Assembly (NCBI RefSeq): GCF_001905125.1
Contig: NZ_LWLE01000007.1
Span: forward strand, 125,881-189,880
Reading direction: 5' to 3'
Length of the DNA: 64,000 bases
Origin: Streptomyces sp. TSRI0281
GTDB taxonomy: Bacteria; Actinomycetota; Actinomycetes; Streptomycetales; Streptomycetaceae
Positions 33,420-43,438 of the stretch are shown in pieces. The notes beneath the pieces are model-generated. The model searched no databases. It worked only from the letters and a program-made list of their open reading frames with translations, and was not told the DNA's origin. Each line of letters begins with the position of its first letter. Within the stretch, counting starts at the first letter, position 1. The position numbers were made by a program, and so were the translations under genes.

Positions 33420-33871
33420 GGAGAGCGCCCACCCGTTCCGCGGGCCGGTCAGGGCCCCCACGAGGGGAGGGCCCGGACCGGTGCGCGTGCGGTGGGCGCT
33501 GGCCCCCGGCCGACCGCCGCACGGCCTCCGCCGCGTACCGTGGATTCGAGCCGCGCGGACCGCCGCACGGCCGCCGCCGCGTACGGTGGATTCGAGCCGC
33601 ACGGCCTCCGCGTACCGTGCGTCCGAGCCCCACCGGCAGGCACACCGCATCCTGCATGTCATGTCGCCGTTACCGGCCATTCAGACACGCTTGCGACCCT
33701 CACGGGATGCAGCCAGCTGTGCCCACCCCCCGCAACGGGAGAGTCCCCCGGAAGGAACCCGGGAGAGCGCCCGGAACAGCGCGCGGAACCGAACCCGGCT
33801 TCCCCGGACCTTCCGCGATCTTTCCCGGCTCCGACGAGCCTGGAGGGCCGTCCGCGCGGAACAATAGGTAC
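33420..33871. repeat. 452-bp gap with a 46-bp tandem repeat upstream of ppk
   Basis: Units start at 33512 and 33558 (gaccgccgcacggcc ... ggattcgagccgc), with a partial third from about 33599 to 33635; the period is 46 bp. The last ~200 bp before ppk must contain its promoter. I looked for GTTCACC-type PHO boxes there and saw none that is convincing. Confidence 0.8.
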
Positions 33872-36118
33872 ATGAGCCAGCAGCCCAGCTCCGAGGTCCC
33901 CGCCCAGCCCGCCCAGCCGTCCGTCGGTTCCCTCGCCGCGCACCGGCCGCATGCCACCGCCACGTCCCACAACGTCGGCTTCTCCACCGCCGCCGACCTG
34001 GATCCCGACCTCGACGCCGACGCGGACGCGTACGAGCCCGACCGGGACGGCGACGAACTTCCCCAGGGCCGTTTCCTCGACCGGGAGCGCAGCTGGCTCG
34101 CCTTCAACGAACGCGTCCTCGAACTGGCCGAGGATCCGACGACACCGGTACTCGAACGGGCTAATTTCCTCGCCATCTTCGCCTCGAACCTGGACGAGTT
34201 CTTCATGGTCCGGGTGGCCGGACTCAAGCGCCGCATCGCCACCGGCGTCGCCACCCGCTCCGCGTCCGGGCTGCAGCCCCGCGAGGTCCTCGAACTGATC
34301 TGGACCCGCTCGCGCGAACTCATGGCCCGGCACGCCGCCTGCTACCAGCAGGACATCGCGCCCGCCCTGTCCGACGAGGGCATCCAGCTGATCCGCTGGC
34401 CGGAGCTGACCGAGAAGGAACAGGCCCGCCTGTTCACCTTCTTCCGCCAGCGGGTCTTCCCGGTCCTGACCCCGCTGGCCGTCGACCCGGCGCACCCCTT
34501 CCCGTACATCTCGGGCCTCTCGCTCAACCTCGCCGTCGTCGTACGCAACCCGGTCAGCGGCCACCGCCACTTCGCGCGCGTCAAGGTGCCGCCGCTGCTG
34601 ACCCGCTTCCTGGAGGCTTCCCCGCAGCGTTACGTCCCCATCGAGGACATCATCGCCGCCCACCTGGAGGAGCTCTTCCCGGGCATGGAGGTCCTCGCCC
34701 ACCACATGTTCCGGGTCACCAGGAACGAGGACCTGGAGGTCGAGGAGGACGACACCGAGAACCTCCTCAAGGCCCTGGAGAAGGAGCTCATGCGGCGCCG
34801 CTTCGGCCCGCCGGTCCGGCTGGAGGTCGAGGAGTCCATCGACCCGTACGTCCTGGATCTGCTGGTCCGCGAGCTGAAGGTGTCCGACGCCGAGGTCTAC
34901 CCGCTGCCCGGCCCGCTCGACCTCACCGGACTCTTCGCCATCGCGTCCCTGGACCGGCCGGAGCTGAAGTTCCCCAAGTTCATCGCGGGCACCCACCGCG
35001 ATCTCGCCGAGGTCGAATCCGCCTCCGCGCCCGACATATTCGCCGCCCTGCGCGAACGCGACGTCCTGCTGCACCACCCGTACGACTCGTTCTCCACCTC
35101 CGTCCAGGCGTTCCTGGAACAGGCGGCGGGCGACCCGGACGTGCTCGCGATCAAGCAGACGCTGTACCGCACCTCCGGCGACTCCCCGATAGTCGACGCC
35201 CTGATCGACGCGGCCGAGTCCGGCAAACAGGTCCTCGTCCTCGTCGAGATCAAGGCCCGCTTCGACGAGCAGGCCAACATCAAGTGGGCCCGCAAGCTGG
35301 AGGAGGCCGGCTGCCATGTCGTGTACGGCCTCGTCGGGCTGAAGACCCACTGCAAGCTCTCGCTCGTCGTCCGCCAGGAGGGCGACACGCTGCGCCGCTA
35401 CTCCCACGTCGGCACCGGCAACTACCACCCCAAGACCGCCCGGCTGTACGAGGACCTCGGCCTGCTCACCGCGGACCCGCAGGTGGGCGCCGACCTCTCC
35501 GACCTGTTCAACCGGCTCTCCGGCTACTCCCGCCGCGAGACCTACCGCCGGCTGCTGGTCGCCCCGAAGTCCCTGCGCGACGGACTGATCACCCGCATCA
35601 ACAAGGAGATCGCCCACCACCGCGCCGGGCGCCCCGCCTACGTCCGCTTCAAGGTCAACTCGATGGTCGACGAAGCGATCGTCGACGCCTGCTACCGGGC
35701 CGCGATGGCGGGCGTGCCGGTCGACATCTGGGTACGCGGGATCTGCGCGATCCGCCCCGGTGTCACCGGCCTCTCCGAGAACATCCGGGTCCGCTCGATA
35801 CTGGGCCGCTTCCTCGAACACTCACGGGTCTTCTCCTTCGGCAACGGAGGCGAACCCGAGGTGTGGTTCGGCAGCGCCGACATGATGCACCGCAACCTCG
35901 ACCGCCGGATCGAAGCACTGGTCCGGGTCACCGACCCCGCCCACCGCGCCGCGCTCAGCCGGCTCCTGGAGACCGGCATGGCCGACACCACCGCCTCCTG
36001 GCACCTGGGTCCCGACGGCAACTGGACCCGGCACGCCACGGACGTGGACGGCCAGCCGCTGCGGCACGTACAGGAAATGCTCATTGATGCCCGGAGGCGC
36101 CGGCGTGCGACGCCCTGA
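33872..36118 (+). CDS. ppk: Polyphosphate kinase 1
   Basis: Polymerises the gamma-phosphate of ATP into polyphosphate and can run in reverse. The 748-residue protein has an acidic disordered N-terminus (1-65), then the PPK1 domains from [19 protein letters not shown]. The conserved His of the [20 protein letters not shown] motif is H512; a second PLD-like half follows with [15 protein letters not shown] and [24 protein letters not shown]. Length is typical for actinobacteria. The CHAD gene overlaps its 3' end. Confidence 0.97.
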   Translation: MSQQPSSEVPAQPAQPSVGSLAAHRPHATATSHNVGFSTAADLDPDLDADADAYEPDRDGDELPQGRFLDRERSWLAFNERVLELAEDPTTPVLERANFLAIFASNLDEFFMVRVAGLKRRIATGVATRSASGLQPREVLELIWTRSRELMARHAACYQQDIAPALSDEGIQLIRWPELTEKEQARLFTFFRQRVFPVLTPLAVDPAHPFPYISGLSLNLAVVVRNPVSGHRHFARVKVPPLLTRFLEASPQRYVPIEDIIAAHLEELFPGMEVLAHHMFRVTRNEDLEVEEDDTENLLKALEKELMRRRFGPPVRLEVEESIDPYVLDLLVRELKVSDAEVYPLPGPLDLTGLFAIASLDRPELKFPKFIAGTHRDLAEVESASAPDIFAALRERDVLLHHPYDSFSTSVQAFLEQAAGDPDVLAIKQTLYRTSGDSPIVDALIDAAESGKQVLVLVEIKARFDEQANIKWARKLEEAGCHVVYGLVGLKTHCKLSLVVRQEGDTLRRYSHVGTGNYHPKTARLYEDLGLLTADPQVGADLSDLFNRLSGYSRRETYRRLLVAPKSLRDGLITRINKEIAHHRAGRPAYVRFKVNSMVDEAIVDACYRAAMAGVPVDIWVRGICAIRPGVTGLSENIRVRSILGRFLEHSRVFSFGNGGEPEVWFGSADMMHRNLDRRIEALVRVTDPAHRAALSRLLETGMADTTASWHLGPDGNWTRHATDVDGQPLRHVQEMLIDARRRRRATP

Positions 36119-37133
36119 CCACCAGACGACGACGCGGGACCCCGCGGACCTGAGCGCGGAGGCGGCCCTCGCGCCCTACCTCCGGGCGCAGGCCGCGGAC
36201 TTCCTGCGCAGCCTGCGCCTGCACCGCGAGCACAGCGCCCCCACGGACCCCGGTACCGGGGGAGCCGACGCGGCCGCGAGCGCGCTGCGCCGGTCCGCCC
36301 GCCGGATCAGCGGCTCGCTGCACACCTTCCGGGGGGTGCTCGACCCGGTCTGGGCCGACCAGCTCCGTACGGAACTGGCCTGGCTCTCCGGCACGCTCGC
36401 CCGCGAGCACGCCTACTCCACCCGGCTCGTCCGGCTGCTCGAAGCCCTGCACCAGCTCTCGGGCGCCGCCCTGCCCGCGGCACGCTCCTCCGCCGGCTCC
36501 GCCACGGCCCCGGCATCCGCGTCCCCGGCCGCCCCCGGCCAGGAACGGGCCGCGCTCGGCGTCGGGGCGGCACGGGCCGGGGCGCTCCTGGAACGCCAGC
36601 TGACCCTGGCCCGGACCCGCGCCCACTCCGCCGCCCTCCAGGCGCTGGGCTCCTCCCGCTTCCACGCGGTCGCCGACGCCGTCGCGCTGCTGGCCTCCGA
36701 GGTCCCGCTGGCGGCCGGGGCCACGGGTCCGGCCACCGAAGCCCTCCTGGAGTCGGCCGAACGGGCCGAGCAGCGGCTGCTCGGTGCGGTGGCGGCGCTG
36801 CCGCCCGACGAGACGGCCGAGCCGTACAACGAGGCGCAGGACGCGCCCTGGCACCAGGCCCGCCTGCTGCTGCGGCTGCACCGGTACGCCCACGAGGTGG
36901 TGCTGGGCGCGCCCGATCCGGTCCTGGCCGGGGCGGGGAACGCCCTCGATCTGCACCGGGACGCGGCGGCGGCGGCAGCGGCGGCGGCAGCGGCGGCCCG
37001 CACCCCGCGGATCGCCCCGGCGACGGCGTACGCCCTCGGGGTGCTCCACGCGGACCAGCGGCACGAGGTGGAGGCGGCACGCGGGGTGTTCCGGGGGGCC
37101 TGGCCGTACGCGGCGGCCGCGACCGCGCCATGA
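36105..37133 (+). CDS. CHAD-domain protein
   Basis: A 342-residue alpha-helical CHAD protein, from [18 protein letters not shown], with the conserved basic motif [18 protein letters not shown] and later [18 protein letters not shown] domains bind inorganic polyphosphate, so a gene overlapping ppk fits polyphosphate binding or granule organisation. The GTG at 36105 is preferred because GGAGG lies 7 nt upstream; ATG at 36087 is an alternative. It overlaps the ppk stop by 14 bp and the Nudix start by 4 bp. An Ala-rich run is near residue 290. Confidence 0.88.
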   Translation: MRRPDHQTTTRDPADLSAEAALAPYLRAQAADFLRSLRLHREHSAPTDPGTGGADAAASALRRSARRISGSLHTFRGVLDPVWADQLRTELAWLSGTLAREHAYSTRLVRLLEALHQLSGAALPAARSSAGSATAPASASPAAPGQERAALGVGAARAGALLERQLTLARTRAHSAALQALGSSRFHAVADAVALLASEVPLAAGATGPATEALLESAERAEQRLLGAVAALPPDETAEPYNEAQDAPWHQARLLLRLHRYAHEVVLGAPDPVLAGAGNALDLHRDAAAAAAAAAAAARTPRIAPATAYALGVLHADQRHEVEAARGVFRGAWPYAAAATAP

Positions 37134-37702
37134 GCGGGGCGGCGTCCCACCCGGACGACGGCGGTGACGGCGCGGCGGGCTACGCGGGGCCGCTACCGGA
37201 CGGCGACCGCGACCACGCGGCGGGCTACGCGGGCCGGGTGCCGGACGGCGACGGTGACCACGCGGCGGGCGACGCGGGCCCGGCGCAGGACCCGGCGCCC
37301 GTGCTGGCCGCGGGCTGTGTGCTGTGGCGCCGGTCCCCGTACGACGGTGGGCCGGAGATCTGTCTCGTGCACCGGCCGAAATACGACGACTGGTCGTTCC
37401 CCAAAGGGAAGCTGAAGCGGGGCGAGGCCGCGTTGGACGGCGCCCTGCGCGAGGTCCTGGAGGAGACCGGCCACCACTGCACCCCGGGGACCCGGCTCCC
37501 GACGTCGCGGTACCTGGTCAACGGCCGGCCCAAGGAGGTCGCGTACTGGGCGGCCGAGGCCACAAATGGCGCCTTCGCCCCCAACGACGAGGTGGACCGC
37601 CTCGCCTGGCTCTCCCCCACGGCGGCGCGCAACCGCCTGACCCGCCCGCGGGACCGGGACCAGCTGGAAGCGGCCCTCCCGGACCTCCTCCGGCACGCCT
37701 GA
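37130..37702 (+). CDS. Nudix hydrolase with a 15-residue repeat N-terminus
   Basis: 190 residues. The Nudix box is complete: G93-x5-E99-x7-R107-E108-V-L-E111-E112-T-G114, in a context typical of the MutT-like enzymes fused or linked to polyphosphate/phosphohistidine metabolism in actinobacteria (VLWRRSPYDGGPEICLVHRPKYDDWSFPKGK split by the active loop). Residues 15-53 are three copies of a 15-residue repeat (AAGYAG-x-PDGDxDH) encoded by a 45-bp minisatellite. ATGA overlap with the CHAD gene. Substrate unknown; diphosphoinositol-like, dinucleotide or oxidised nucleotide hydrolysis are all possible. Confidence 0.9.
   Translation: MSGAASHPDDGGDGAAGYAGPLPDGDRDHAAGYAGRVPDGDGDHAAGDAGPAQDPAPVLAAGCVLWRRSPYDGGPEICLVHRPKYDDWSFPKGKLKRGEAALDGALREVLEETGHHCTPGTRLPTSRYLVNGRPKEVAYWAAEATNGAFAPNDEVDRLAWLSPTAARNRLTRPRDRDQLEAALPDLLRHA
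37171..37282. repeat. 45-bp coding minisatellite in the Nudix gene
   Basis: Units begin cgcggcgggc at 37171, 37216 and 37261 with an exact 45-bp period (two full copies and a partial third). The length is a multiple of three, so copy changes stay in frame. Confidence 0.9.
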
Positions 37703-37842
37703 CCCGCGCCTGACCTCGCACCTGACCCGCTCCCGACCCGCACCTGGGCCGCACTCCTGGGCAGCTGCTCAGCCGCTCCTGAGCCGATTCCTGACCGGCC
37801 TCGGACCGGCTCCTCGTGGGCCGCCCCCCGTCTGTCCGACAC

Positions 37843-37886
37843 GGTTCACCTTCCGTTCACTCCCTTCCGTGGGCCGCTTCACCTGT
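37843..37886 (+). promoter_or_regulatory. PHO box array upstream of pstS
   Basis: Successive 11-bp units: GGTTCACCTTC (37843-37853), CGTTCACTCCC (37854-37864), a degenerate unit (37865-37875) and GCTTCACCTGT (37876-37886). This is the direct-repeat form of the PhoP binding site (G-G/T-TCAYYY). It lies 115-158 bp before the pstS GTG. The pst operon is a classic PhoP target in Streptomyces. Confidence 0.88.
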
Positions 37887-38000
37887 TCTGCCTAATTTCG
37901 GACGTACAAGGTGCGCGGCGCCAAGCCGCAACACCGATCCTCATCGCACGCCGTCGTAGAACGAACAAACCACGGCGGCTCCTGGAAGGAACACCCGAAA

Positions 38001-39140
38001 GTGAAGCTTCAGCGCAAGAACCGGCTTCGTGCCACCGCGCTCGGTGCCCTCGCCGTCTCCGGCGCCCTGGTCCTCACGGCGTGCGGTTCGGACAACAACA
38101 GCGGCGACGGCAGCACCGGCGGCAGCGGCGAGAAGACGAGCGCTGCGTCGAACATCAAGTGCGACGACGCCAAGGGCCAGCTGCGCGCGTCCGGCTCCAG
38201 CGCACAGAAGAACGCCATGGACCTCTGGGTCAAGAACTACATGGCCGCCTGTTCCGGTGTGGAGATCAACTACAAGTCCTCCTCCTCCGGCGAAGGCATC
38301 ATCGCCTTCAACCAGGGCACCGTCGGCTTCGCCGGCTCCGACTCGGCGCTGAAGCCCGAAGAGGTCGCCGACTCGAAGAAGACCTGCAAGACCGGCCAGG
38401 GCATCAACCTCCCGATGGTCGGCGGCCCGATCGCGATCGGCTTCCACCTGGAGGGTGTCGACAGCCTCACGCTGGACGCCCCCACGCTCGCCAAGATCTT
38501 CAACAACAAGATCAAGAAGTGGAACGACCCGGCGATCGCCAAGCTCAACGACGGCGCCAAGCTCCCGGACAAGGCCATCCAGGCCTTCCACCGCTCCGAG
38601 GACTCCGGCACCACGCAGAACCTCGGCAAGTACCTCGCCGCCACCGCCCCGAGCGACTGGAAGTACGAGGCCGAGAAGAAGTGGCCGGCCCCCGGTGGCC
38701 AGGCCGCGTCCGGCTCCTCCGGCGTCGCCGCCCAGGTGAAGCAGGTCGACGGCGCGATCGGTTACTTCGAGCTCTCCTACGCCGCCTCGCAGAGCATCTC
38801 CACCGTCGACATCAACACCGGCGGCACCGCCCCGGTCAAGGCCACCTCGGAGAACGCCTCCAAGGCCATCGCCGCCGCCAAGGTCAAGGGCACCGGCAAG
38901 GACCTGGCGCTCGACCTGGACTACACCACCAAGGCCGAGGGTGCCTACCCGCTGGTCCTGGTGACGTACGAGGTCGTCTGCGACACCGGCAACAAGGCCG
39001 ACACCCTCGGCACGGTCAAGTCCTTCCTGACCTACACCGCGTCCGACGAGGGCCAGAAGGTCCTCACCGAGGCCGGCTACGCCCCGATCCCCGCCGAGAT
39101 CAACGCCAAGGTCCGCGAGACCATCGGCAGCCTTTCCTAA
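38001..39140 (+). CDS. pstS: Phosphate-binding lipoprotein PstS
   Basis: High-affinity phosphate capture outside the membrane. 379 residues with the GTG start at 38001, an AAGGAA ribosome-binding site, and a lipoprotein signal with lipobox LTAC (Cys28). After an Asn/Gly/Ser linker the periplasmic-binding domain has the phosphate loop residues SGSSAQ and SGEGI, and later RSEDSGTTQNL. The frame is open upstream to 37911, but that lacks a signal sequence. First gene of pstSCAB, preceded by PHO boxes. Confidence 0.97.
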   Translation: MKLQRKNRLRATALGALAVSGALVLTACGSDNNSGDGSTGGSGEKTSAASNIKCDDAKGQLRASGSSAQKNAMDLWVKNYMAACSGVEINYKSSSSGEGIIAFNQGTVGFAGSDSALKPEEVADSKKTCKTGQGINLPMVGGPIAIGFHLEGVDSLTLDAPTLAKIFNNKIKKWNDPAIAKLNDGAKLPDKAIQAFHRSEDSGTTQNLGKYLAATAPSDWKYEAEKKWPAPGGQAASGSSGVAAQVKQVDGAIGYFELSYAASQSISTVDINTGGTAPVKATSENASKAIAAAKVKGTGKDLALDLDYTTKAEGAYPLVLVTYEVVCDTGNKADTLGTVKSFLTYTASDEGQKVLTEAGYAPIPAEINAKVRETIGSLS

Positions 39141-39161
39141 CCGAACGGCACCCCCGCAACA

Positions 39162-39206
39162 CCTGAACCACCTGAACCACCTGAACCACCTGCACGACCT
39201 GCACGA
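39162..39206. repeat. 9-bp tandem repeats between pstS and pstC
   Basis: Three units cctgaacca followed by two units cctgcacga, continuous from 39162 to 39206, in the 273-bp gap between the two genes. Confidence 0.95.
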
Positions 39207-39222
39207 CACGCACCACCCGGCA

Positions 39223-39253
39223 GGCCGGTCCGGCGCACCCCTCCGGACCGGCC
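39223..39253 (+). terminator. Hairpin between pstS and pstC (terminator or attenuator)
   Basis: 11-bp perfect stem GGCCGGTCCGG / CCGGACCGGCC (39223-39233 and 39243-39253) with a 9-nt loop, no T-run. Its place after pstS fits partial termination giving more PstS than PstCAB, and protection of the pstS message end. Confidence 0.65.
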
Positions 39254-39413
39254 CGCCACCCCCTCTCCAGCAGCAACACCGCGACACCAGCCCCACCGCA
39301 CCACCCGCCCCACACGCTCCACCTGCTCCACCCCCCCTCTCCATCCGCCCCACTCCATCCGGTGCACCGCCGCCAGGGGAGCGCACCGCTCCCCCACACA
39401 GACCGGAAAAACC

Positions 39414-40409
39414 ATGGCTTCCACCACACCGATAGACACGCCACCGGCCCCGCCGGTCCGACGAACGCCCCCCGCCAAGTCCACCGGGCGCGCAGGCGAC
39501 AAGATCTTCCTGGGCCTCTCGCGGGGTTCGGGCATTCTGCTGCTCGTGCTCATGGCGTCGATCGCCGTGTTCCTCAGCTACCGCGCCGTCCTGGCCGTCT
39601 CGAAGGACGAGGGCAACTTCCTCACGACCTTCGACTGGAACCCGGCCGGTGACCCGCCGGTCTTCGGTATCGCGGTCCTGCTCTTCGGCACCGTCGTCAG
39701 CTCGATCATCGCGATGCTCATCGCGGTTCCGATCGCTGTCGGCATCGCCCTCTTCATCTCGCACTACGCGCCGCGCAAGCTGGCCGCACCCCTCGCCTAC
39801 GTCGTCGATCTGCTCGCCGCCGTACCGAGCATCGTCTACGGCATCTGGGGCGCGCTCGTCCTCGTGCCGTACCTGGAGGGCCTGAACCTCTGGCTCGACC
39901 AGTTCTTCGGCTGGACGTACATCTTCGAGAAGACCGAGGTCGGCGTCGCCCGCTCGCTCTTCACCGTCGGCATCCTGCTGGCCATCATGATCCTGCCGAT
40001 CGTGACCAGCGTCAGCCGCGAGGTCTTCCTCCAGGTCCCGAAGATGAACGAGGAAGCCGCGCTCGCCCTCGGCGCCACCCGCTGGGAGGTCATCCGCCTC
40101 TCGGTGCTGCCCTTCGGCCGCTCCGGCGTGATCTCCGCCTCGATGCTGGGTCTGGGCCGGGCACTCGGCGAGACGATGGCCGTCGCCACGGTCCTGTCGC
40201 CGAGCTTCCTGATCTCGCTCCATGTGCTCAACCCGGGCGGCGGGACGTTCGCCCAGAACATCGCCGCGAAGTTCGACGAGGCCGACGCCTTCGGGCGCGA
40301 CGCGCTGATCGCCTCCGGCCTCGTCCTCTTCATCCTCACCCTGCTGGTCAACGGCGCGGCCCGGCTCATCATCGCCCGCCGCAAGGAGTACTCGGGGGCC
40401 AACGCATGA
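39414..40409 (+). CDS. pstC: Phosphate ABC transporter permease PstC
   Basis: A 331-residue inner membrane permease with six transmembrane segments. It has the ABC-permease EAA loop (EEAALALGATRWEVIRLSVLP) that contacts PstB, and PSIVYGIWGALVLVP typical of PstC. The N-terminus (1-35) is a Pro/Thr-rich tail. It follows pstS after 273 bp and overlaps pstA by 4 bp (ATGA). Forms the channel with PstA. Confidence 0.96.
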   Translation: MASTTPIDTPPAPPVRRTPPAKSTGRAGDKIFLGLSRGSGILLLVLMASIAVFLSYRAVLAVSKDEGNFLTTFDWNPAGDPPVFGIAVLLFGTVVSSIIAMLIAVPIAVGIALFISHYAPRKLAAPLAYVVDLLAAVPSIVYGIWGALVLVPYLEGLNLWLDQFFGWTYIFEKTEVGVARSLFTVGILLAIMILPIVTSVSREVFLQVPKMNEEAALALGATRWEVIRLSVLPFGRSGVISASMLGLGRALGETMAVATVLSPSFLISLHVLNPGGGTFAQNIAAKFDEADAFGRDALIASGLVLFILTLLVNGAARLIIARRKEYSGANA

Positions 40410-41491
40410 GCCACGCACCTACCAGTGTCGAGGAACGCCCGAAGCCCGTGACGACGACCGCGCCGAAGAACAGCCTCAGCAGCCGGACCCTGCCCCGCCT
40501 GGCCCCGCTCGGCTTCGCCGCGGTGGCCCTCGCCCTCGGCGTCGGCATCGGTGTGGCCGCCGGCTGGCACAGCCGCACCCAGTGGGGGCTGGTCTCCGCC
40601 CTGCTCTTCCTGGTGATCTCGTACGTGGCGACCACCGTCGTCGAGAACCAGCGCCAGGCCAAGGACCGCCTCGCCACCAGTGTGGTGTGGGTCTGCTTCC
40701 TGATCGCCGTCGTCCCGCTCGCCTCGCTGCTCTGGACCACCGTCAGCCGCGGCGCGGAGCGCCTGGACGGATACTTCCTGACCCACTCCATGGCCGGAGT
40801 GCTCGGCTCCGAGTCCAGCGGCGGTGTCTACCACGCGCTGATCGGCACCCTGGAGCAGGTCGGTATCGCCACGGCGATCTCCGCCCCGATCGGTCTGCTG
40901 ACCGCCGTCTACCTGGTGGAGTACGGCAAGGGCGCCCTCGCCAAGGCCGTCACCTTCTTCGTCGACGTGATGACCGGTATCCCGTCGATCGTGGCCGGAC
41001 TCTTCATCCTCTCGATCATGCTGATGGCCGGGCTCCAGCCCTCCGGCCTGATGGGCGCCCTGGCCCTGACGATCCTGATGGTCCCGGTCGTGGTCCGCTC
41101 CACGGAGGAGATGCTCAAGCTCGTCCCCAACGAGCTCCGCGAGGCGTCCCTCGCCCTCGGCATCCCGAAGTGGCGCACCATCCTGAAGGTGGTCCTGCCG
41201 ACCGCGATCGGTGGCATCACGACCGGCGTCATGCTCGCCATCGCCCGCATCGCCGGTGAGACCGCCCCGATCATGCTGCTGGTCTTCGGCAGCCAGCTGA
41301 TCAACCCGAACCCCTTCGAAGGCGCCCAGTCCTCGCTCCCCTTCTACATCTGGGAGCAGTACAAGATCGGCGAGCCCGCCGCGTACGACCGTGCCTGGGC
41401 CGCTGCCCTGGTCCTGATCGCCTTCGTCATGATCCTCAATCTCGTGGCCCGCGGCATCGCCCGCTGGAAGGCCCCGAAGACCGGTCGCTGA
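40406..41491 (+). CDS. pstA: Phosphate ABC transporter permease PstA
   Basis: A 361-residue permease partner of PstC. The first ~95 residues add two hydrophobic segments before the usual PstA core. The EAA loop is LREASLALGIPKWRTILKVVLP, and GIPSIVAGLFILSIML matches the family. The ATG overlaps pstC by 4 bp. pstB follows after 42 bp with its own ribosome-binding site (GAAAGAAG region). Confidence 0.96.
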   Translation: MSHAPTSVEERPKPVTTTAPKNSLSSRTLPRLAPLGFAAVALALGVGIGVAAGWHSRTQWGLVSALLFLVISYVATTVVENQRQAKDRLATSVVWVCFLIAVVPLASLLWTTVSRGAERLDGYFLTHSMAGVLGSESSGGVYHALIGTLEQVGIATAISAPIGLLTAVYLVEYGKGALAKAVTFFVDVMTGIPSIVAGLFILSIMLMAGLQPSGLMGALALTILMVPVVVRSTEEMLKLVPNELREASLALGIPKWRTILKVVLPTAIGGITTGVMLAIARIAGETAPIMLLVFGSQLINPNPFEGAQSSLPFYIWEQYKIGEPAAYDRAWAAALVLIAFVMILNLVARGIARWKAPKTGR

Positions 41492-41533
41492 CGCGGCCAC
41501 CAGCGACCTCCCGAAAGAAGCAGTGATCTGATC

Positions 41534-42310
41534 ATGGCCAAGCGCATCGACATCAGCGGACTGACCGCCTACTACGGCAGCCACAAGGCCATCGAGGACA
41601 TCTCGATGACCGTGGAGCCCCGCTCCGTGACCGCCTTCATCGGCCCGTCCGGCTGCGGCAAGTCCACCTTCCTGCGCACCCTGAACCGGATGCACGAGGT
41701 CACCCCCGGCGGCCGCGTCGAGGGCAAGGTGCTGCTGGACGACGAGGACCTCTACGGCTCGAACGTCGACCCCGTCACCGTGCGCCGCACGGTCGGCATG
41801 GTCTTCCAGCGCCCGAACCCGTTCCCGACCATGTCGATCTTCGACAACGTCGCGGCGGGCCTGCGCCTGAACGGCGGCTACCGCAAGAACGAGCTGAACG
41901 ACACGGTCGAGAAGTCCCTGCGCGGCGCGAACCTCTGGAACGAGGTCAAGGACCGCCTCAACAAGCCCGGCTCCGGCCTCTCCGGCGGCCAGCAGCAGCG
42001 CCTGTGCATCGCCCGTGCCATCGCGGTCGAGCCGGACGTCCTGCTGATGGACGAGCCGTGCTCCGCGCTCGACCCGATCTCGACCCTCGCCATCGAGGAC
42101 CTGATCGGCGAGCTGAAGGAGCGCTTCACGATCGTCATCGTGACGCACAACATGCAGCAGGCGGCCCGTGTCTCGGACCGCACGGCGTTCTTCAACCTCT
42201 CGGCGGTGGGCAAGCCCGGCCGCCTCATCGAGATCGACGAGACGGAGCGGATCTTCTCCAACCCGTCGGTCCAGGCCACGGAGGACTACATCTCCGGCCG
42301 CTTCGGATAA
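41534..42310 (+). CDS. pstB: Phosphate ABC transporter ATPase PstB
   Basis: A 258-residue ATPase. Walker [10 protein letters not shown] is at 37-45, the Q-loop in [10 protein letters not shown], the signature LSGGQQQRL, Walker [15 protein letters not shown] and the H-loop VTHNMQQ. All sequence elements for activity are present. It ends the pst operon; a perfect bidirectional hairpin follows. It powers phosphate uptake with PstSCA and, with PhoU-like proteins, takes part in phosphate signalling in other bacteria. Confidence 0.97.
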   Translation: MAKRIDISGLTAYYGSHKAIEDISMTVEPRSVTAFIGPSGCGKSTFLRTLNRMHEVTPGGRVEGKVLLDDEDLYGSNVDPVTVRRTVGMVFQRPNPFPTMSIFDNVAAGLRLNGGYRKNELNDTVEKSLRGANLWNEVKDRLNKPGSGLSGGQQQRLCIARAIAVEPDVLLMDEPCSALDPISTLAIEDLIGELKERFTIVIVTHNMQQAARVSDRTAFFNLSAVGKPGRLIEIDETERIFSNPSVQATEDYISGRFG

Positions 42311-42360
42311 CCCACAGACGGCCTTGCGGTGCTGCATGGCGGTGCCACCACAAGGCAAAA

Positions 42361-42402
42361 GGGTCCGCCCCCGCTCTCCGGAGAGAGAACGGGGGCGGAC
42401 CC
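42361..42402. terminator. Bidirectional terminator between pstB and pit
   Basis: Perfect 13-bp stem GGGTCCGCCCCCG (42361-42373) and CGGGGGCGGACCC (42390-42402) with a 16-nt loop that can pair further (CTCTC...GAGAG). It is flanked by an A-run upstream (aaggcaaaa), which serves as the T-run for the minus-strand pit operon. Confidence 0.9.
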
Positions 42403-42434
42403 ATATGACTACCCGATCGGCTGTGCGTACCCGA

Positions 42435-43433
42435 TCAGCCGAACAGCAGGACGACGATCCCGTAGCTCAGCGCGGCGACGAGCGCCGCGGCCGGCATGGT
42501 GATGAACCAGCCGAGGATGATGTTCTTCGCCACGCCCCACCGCACCGCGTTCACCCGCTTGGTGGCACCGACACCCATGATCGCCGAGGTGATGACATGC
42601 GTCGTGGAGATCGGTGCGTGGAACAGGAACGCGGAGCCGAACATGATCGAGGCGCCGGTCGTCTCGGCCGCGAAGCCCTGCGGCGGGTCCAGCTCGATGA
42701 TCTTGCGGCCGAGCGTCCGCATGATGCGCCAGCCGCCCGCGTACGTACCGAGCGAGAGCATCAGCGCACAGGCGATCTTGACCCAGACCGGGATCTCGTC
42801 GTTCGGTCCCTCGACATCGGCGATGACGAGCGCCATCACGACGATGCCCATCGTCTTCTGCGCGTCCTGGAGGCCGTGCCCGAGCGCCATGCCGGCCGCC
42901 GAGACCGTCTGCGCGATCCGGAAGCCGCGCTTGGCCTTGTGCGGGTTGGCGTTCCGGAACATCCACATGATGGCGACCATCACCAGATAGCCGACGACCA
43001 GGCCGACGATCGGCGAGAGGAACATCGGGATGACGATCTTCTCCAGCACCCCGTCCCAGTGCACCATCGTCCCGCCGGCCAGTGCCGCACCGACCATGCC
43101 GCCGAACAGCGCGTGCGAGGAGGAGGACGGCAGGCCGTAGTACCAGGTGACGAGGTTCCAGATGATCGCGCCGACCAGCGCCGCGAACAGGATTCCCATC
43201 CCCTTCTGCCCCTGGGGCGTGGCGATGAGCCCTTCACTGACGGTCTTGGCGACCCCCTGGCCCAGGAAGGCGCCCGCGAGGTTCATCACGGCGGCCATCG
43301 CCAGGGCCGCCCGCGGGGTCAGCGCCCGGGTGGAGACCGAGGTGGCGATGGCGTTCGCCGAGTCGTGGAAGCCGTTCGTATAGGTGAAGCCGAGCGCGAC
43401 ACCAATGGTCACGATCAGCGCAAAGGTGTCCAC
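42435..43433 (-). CDS. pitA: Low-affinity phosphate transporter Pit
   Basis: A 332-residue PiT-family symporter with about ten transmembrane helices. It has the two inverted signature regions, GFHDSANAIATSV near the N-terminus and APISTTHVITSAIMGVGA near the C-terminus, and a central LGHGLQDAQKTMG. It takes up phosphate as a metal complex driven by protons. Corresponds to pitH1 of S. coelicolor by position (memory). The PhoU-like gene ends 5 bp upstream of its start, so both form an operon, convergent with pst. Confidence 0.95.
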   Translation of the reverse strand: MDTFALIVTIGVALGFTYTNGFHDSANAIATSVSTRALTPRAALAMAAVMNLAGAFLGQGVAKTVSEGLIATPQGQKGMGILFAALVGAIIWNLVTWYYGLPSSSSHALFGGMVGAALAGGTMVHWDGVLEKIVIPMFLSPIVGLVVGYLVMVAIMWMFRNANPHKAKRGFRIAQTVSAAGMALGHGLQDAQKTMGIVVMALVIADVEGPNDEIPVWVKIACALMLSLGTYAGGWRIMRTLGRKIIELDPPQGFAAETTGASIMFGSAFLFHAPISTTHVITSAIMGVGATKRVNAVRWGVAKNIILGWFITMPAAALVAALSYGIVVLLFG

Positions 43434-43438
43434 GTGGT

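Noticed and set aside
33660..33871. PHO box upstream of ppk
   Set aside because: attcagacacg and gttaccggcc are weak partial matches and not in 11-bp register with a second unit; PhoP control of ppk cannot be supported from this sequence alone.
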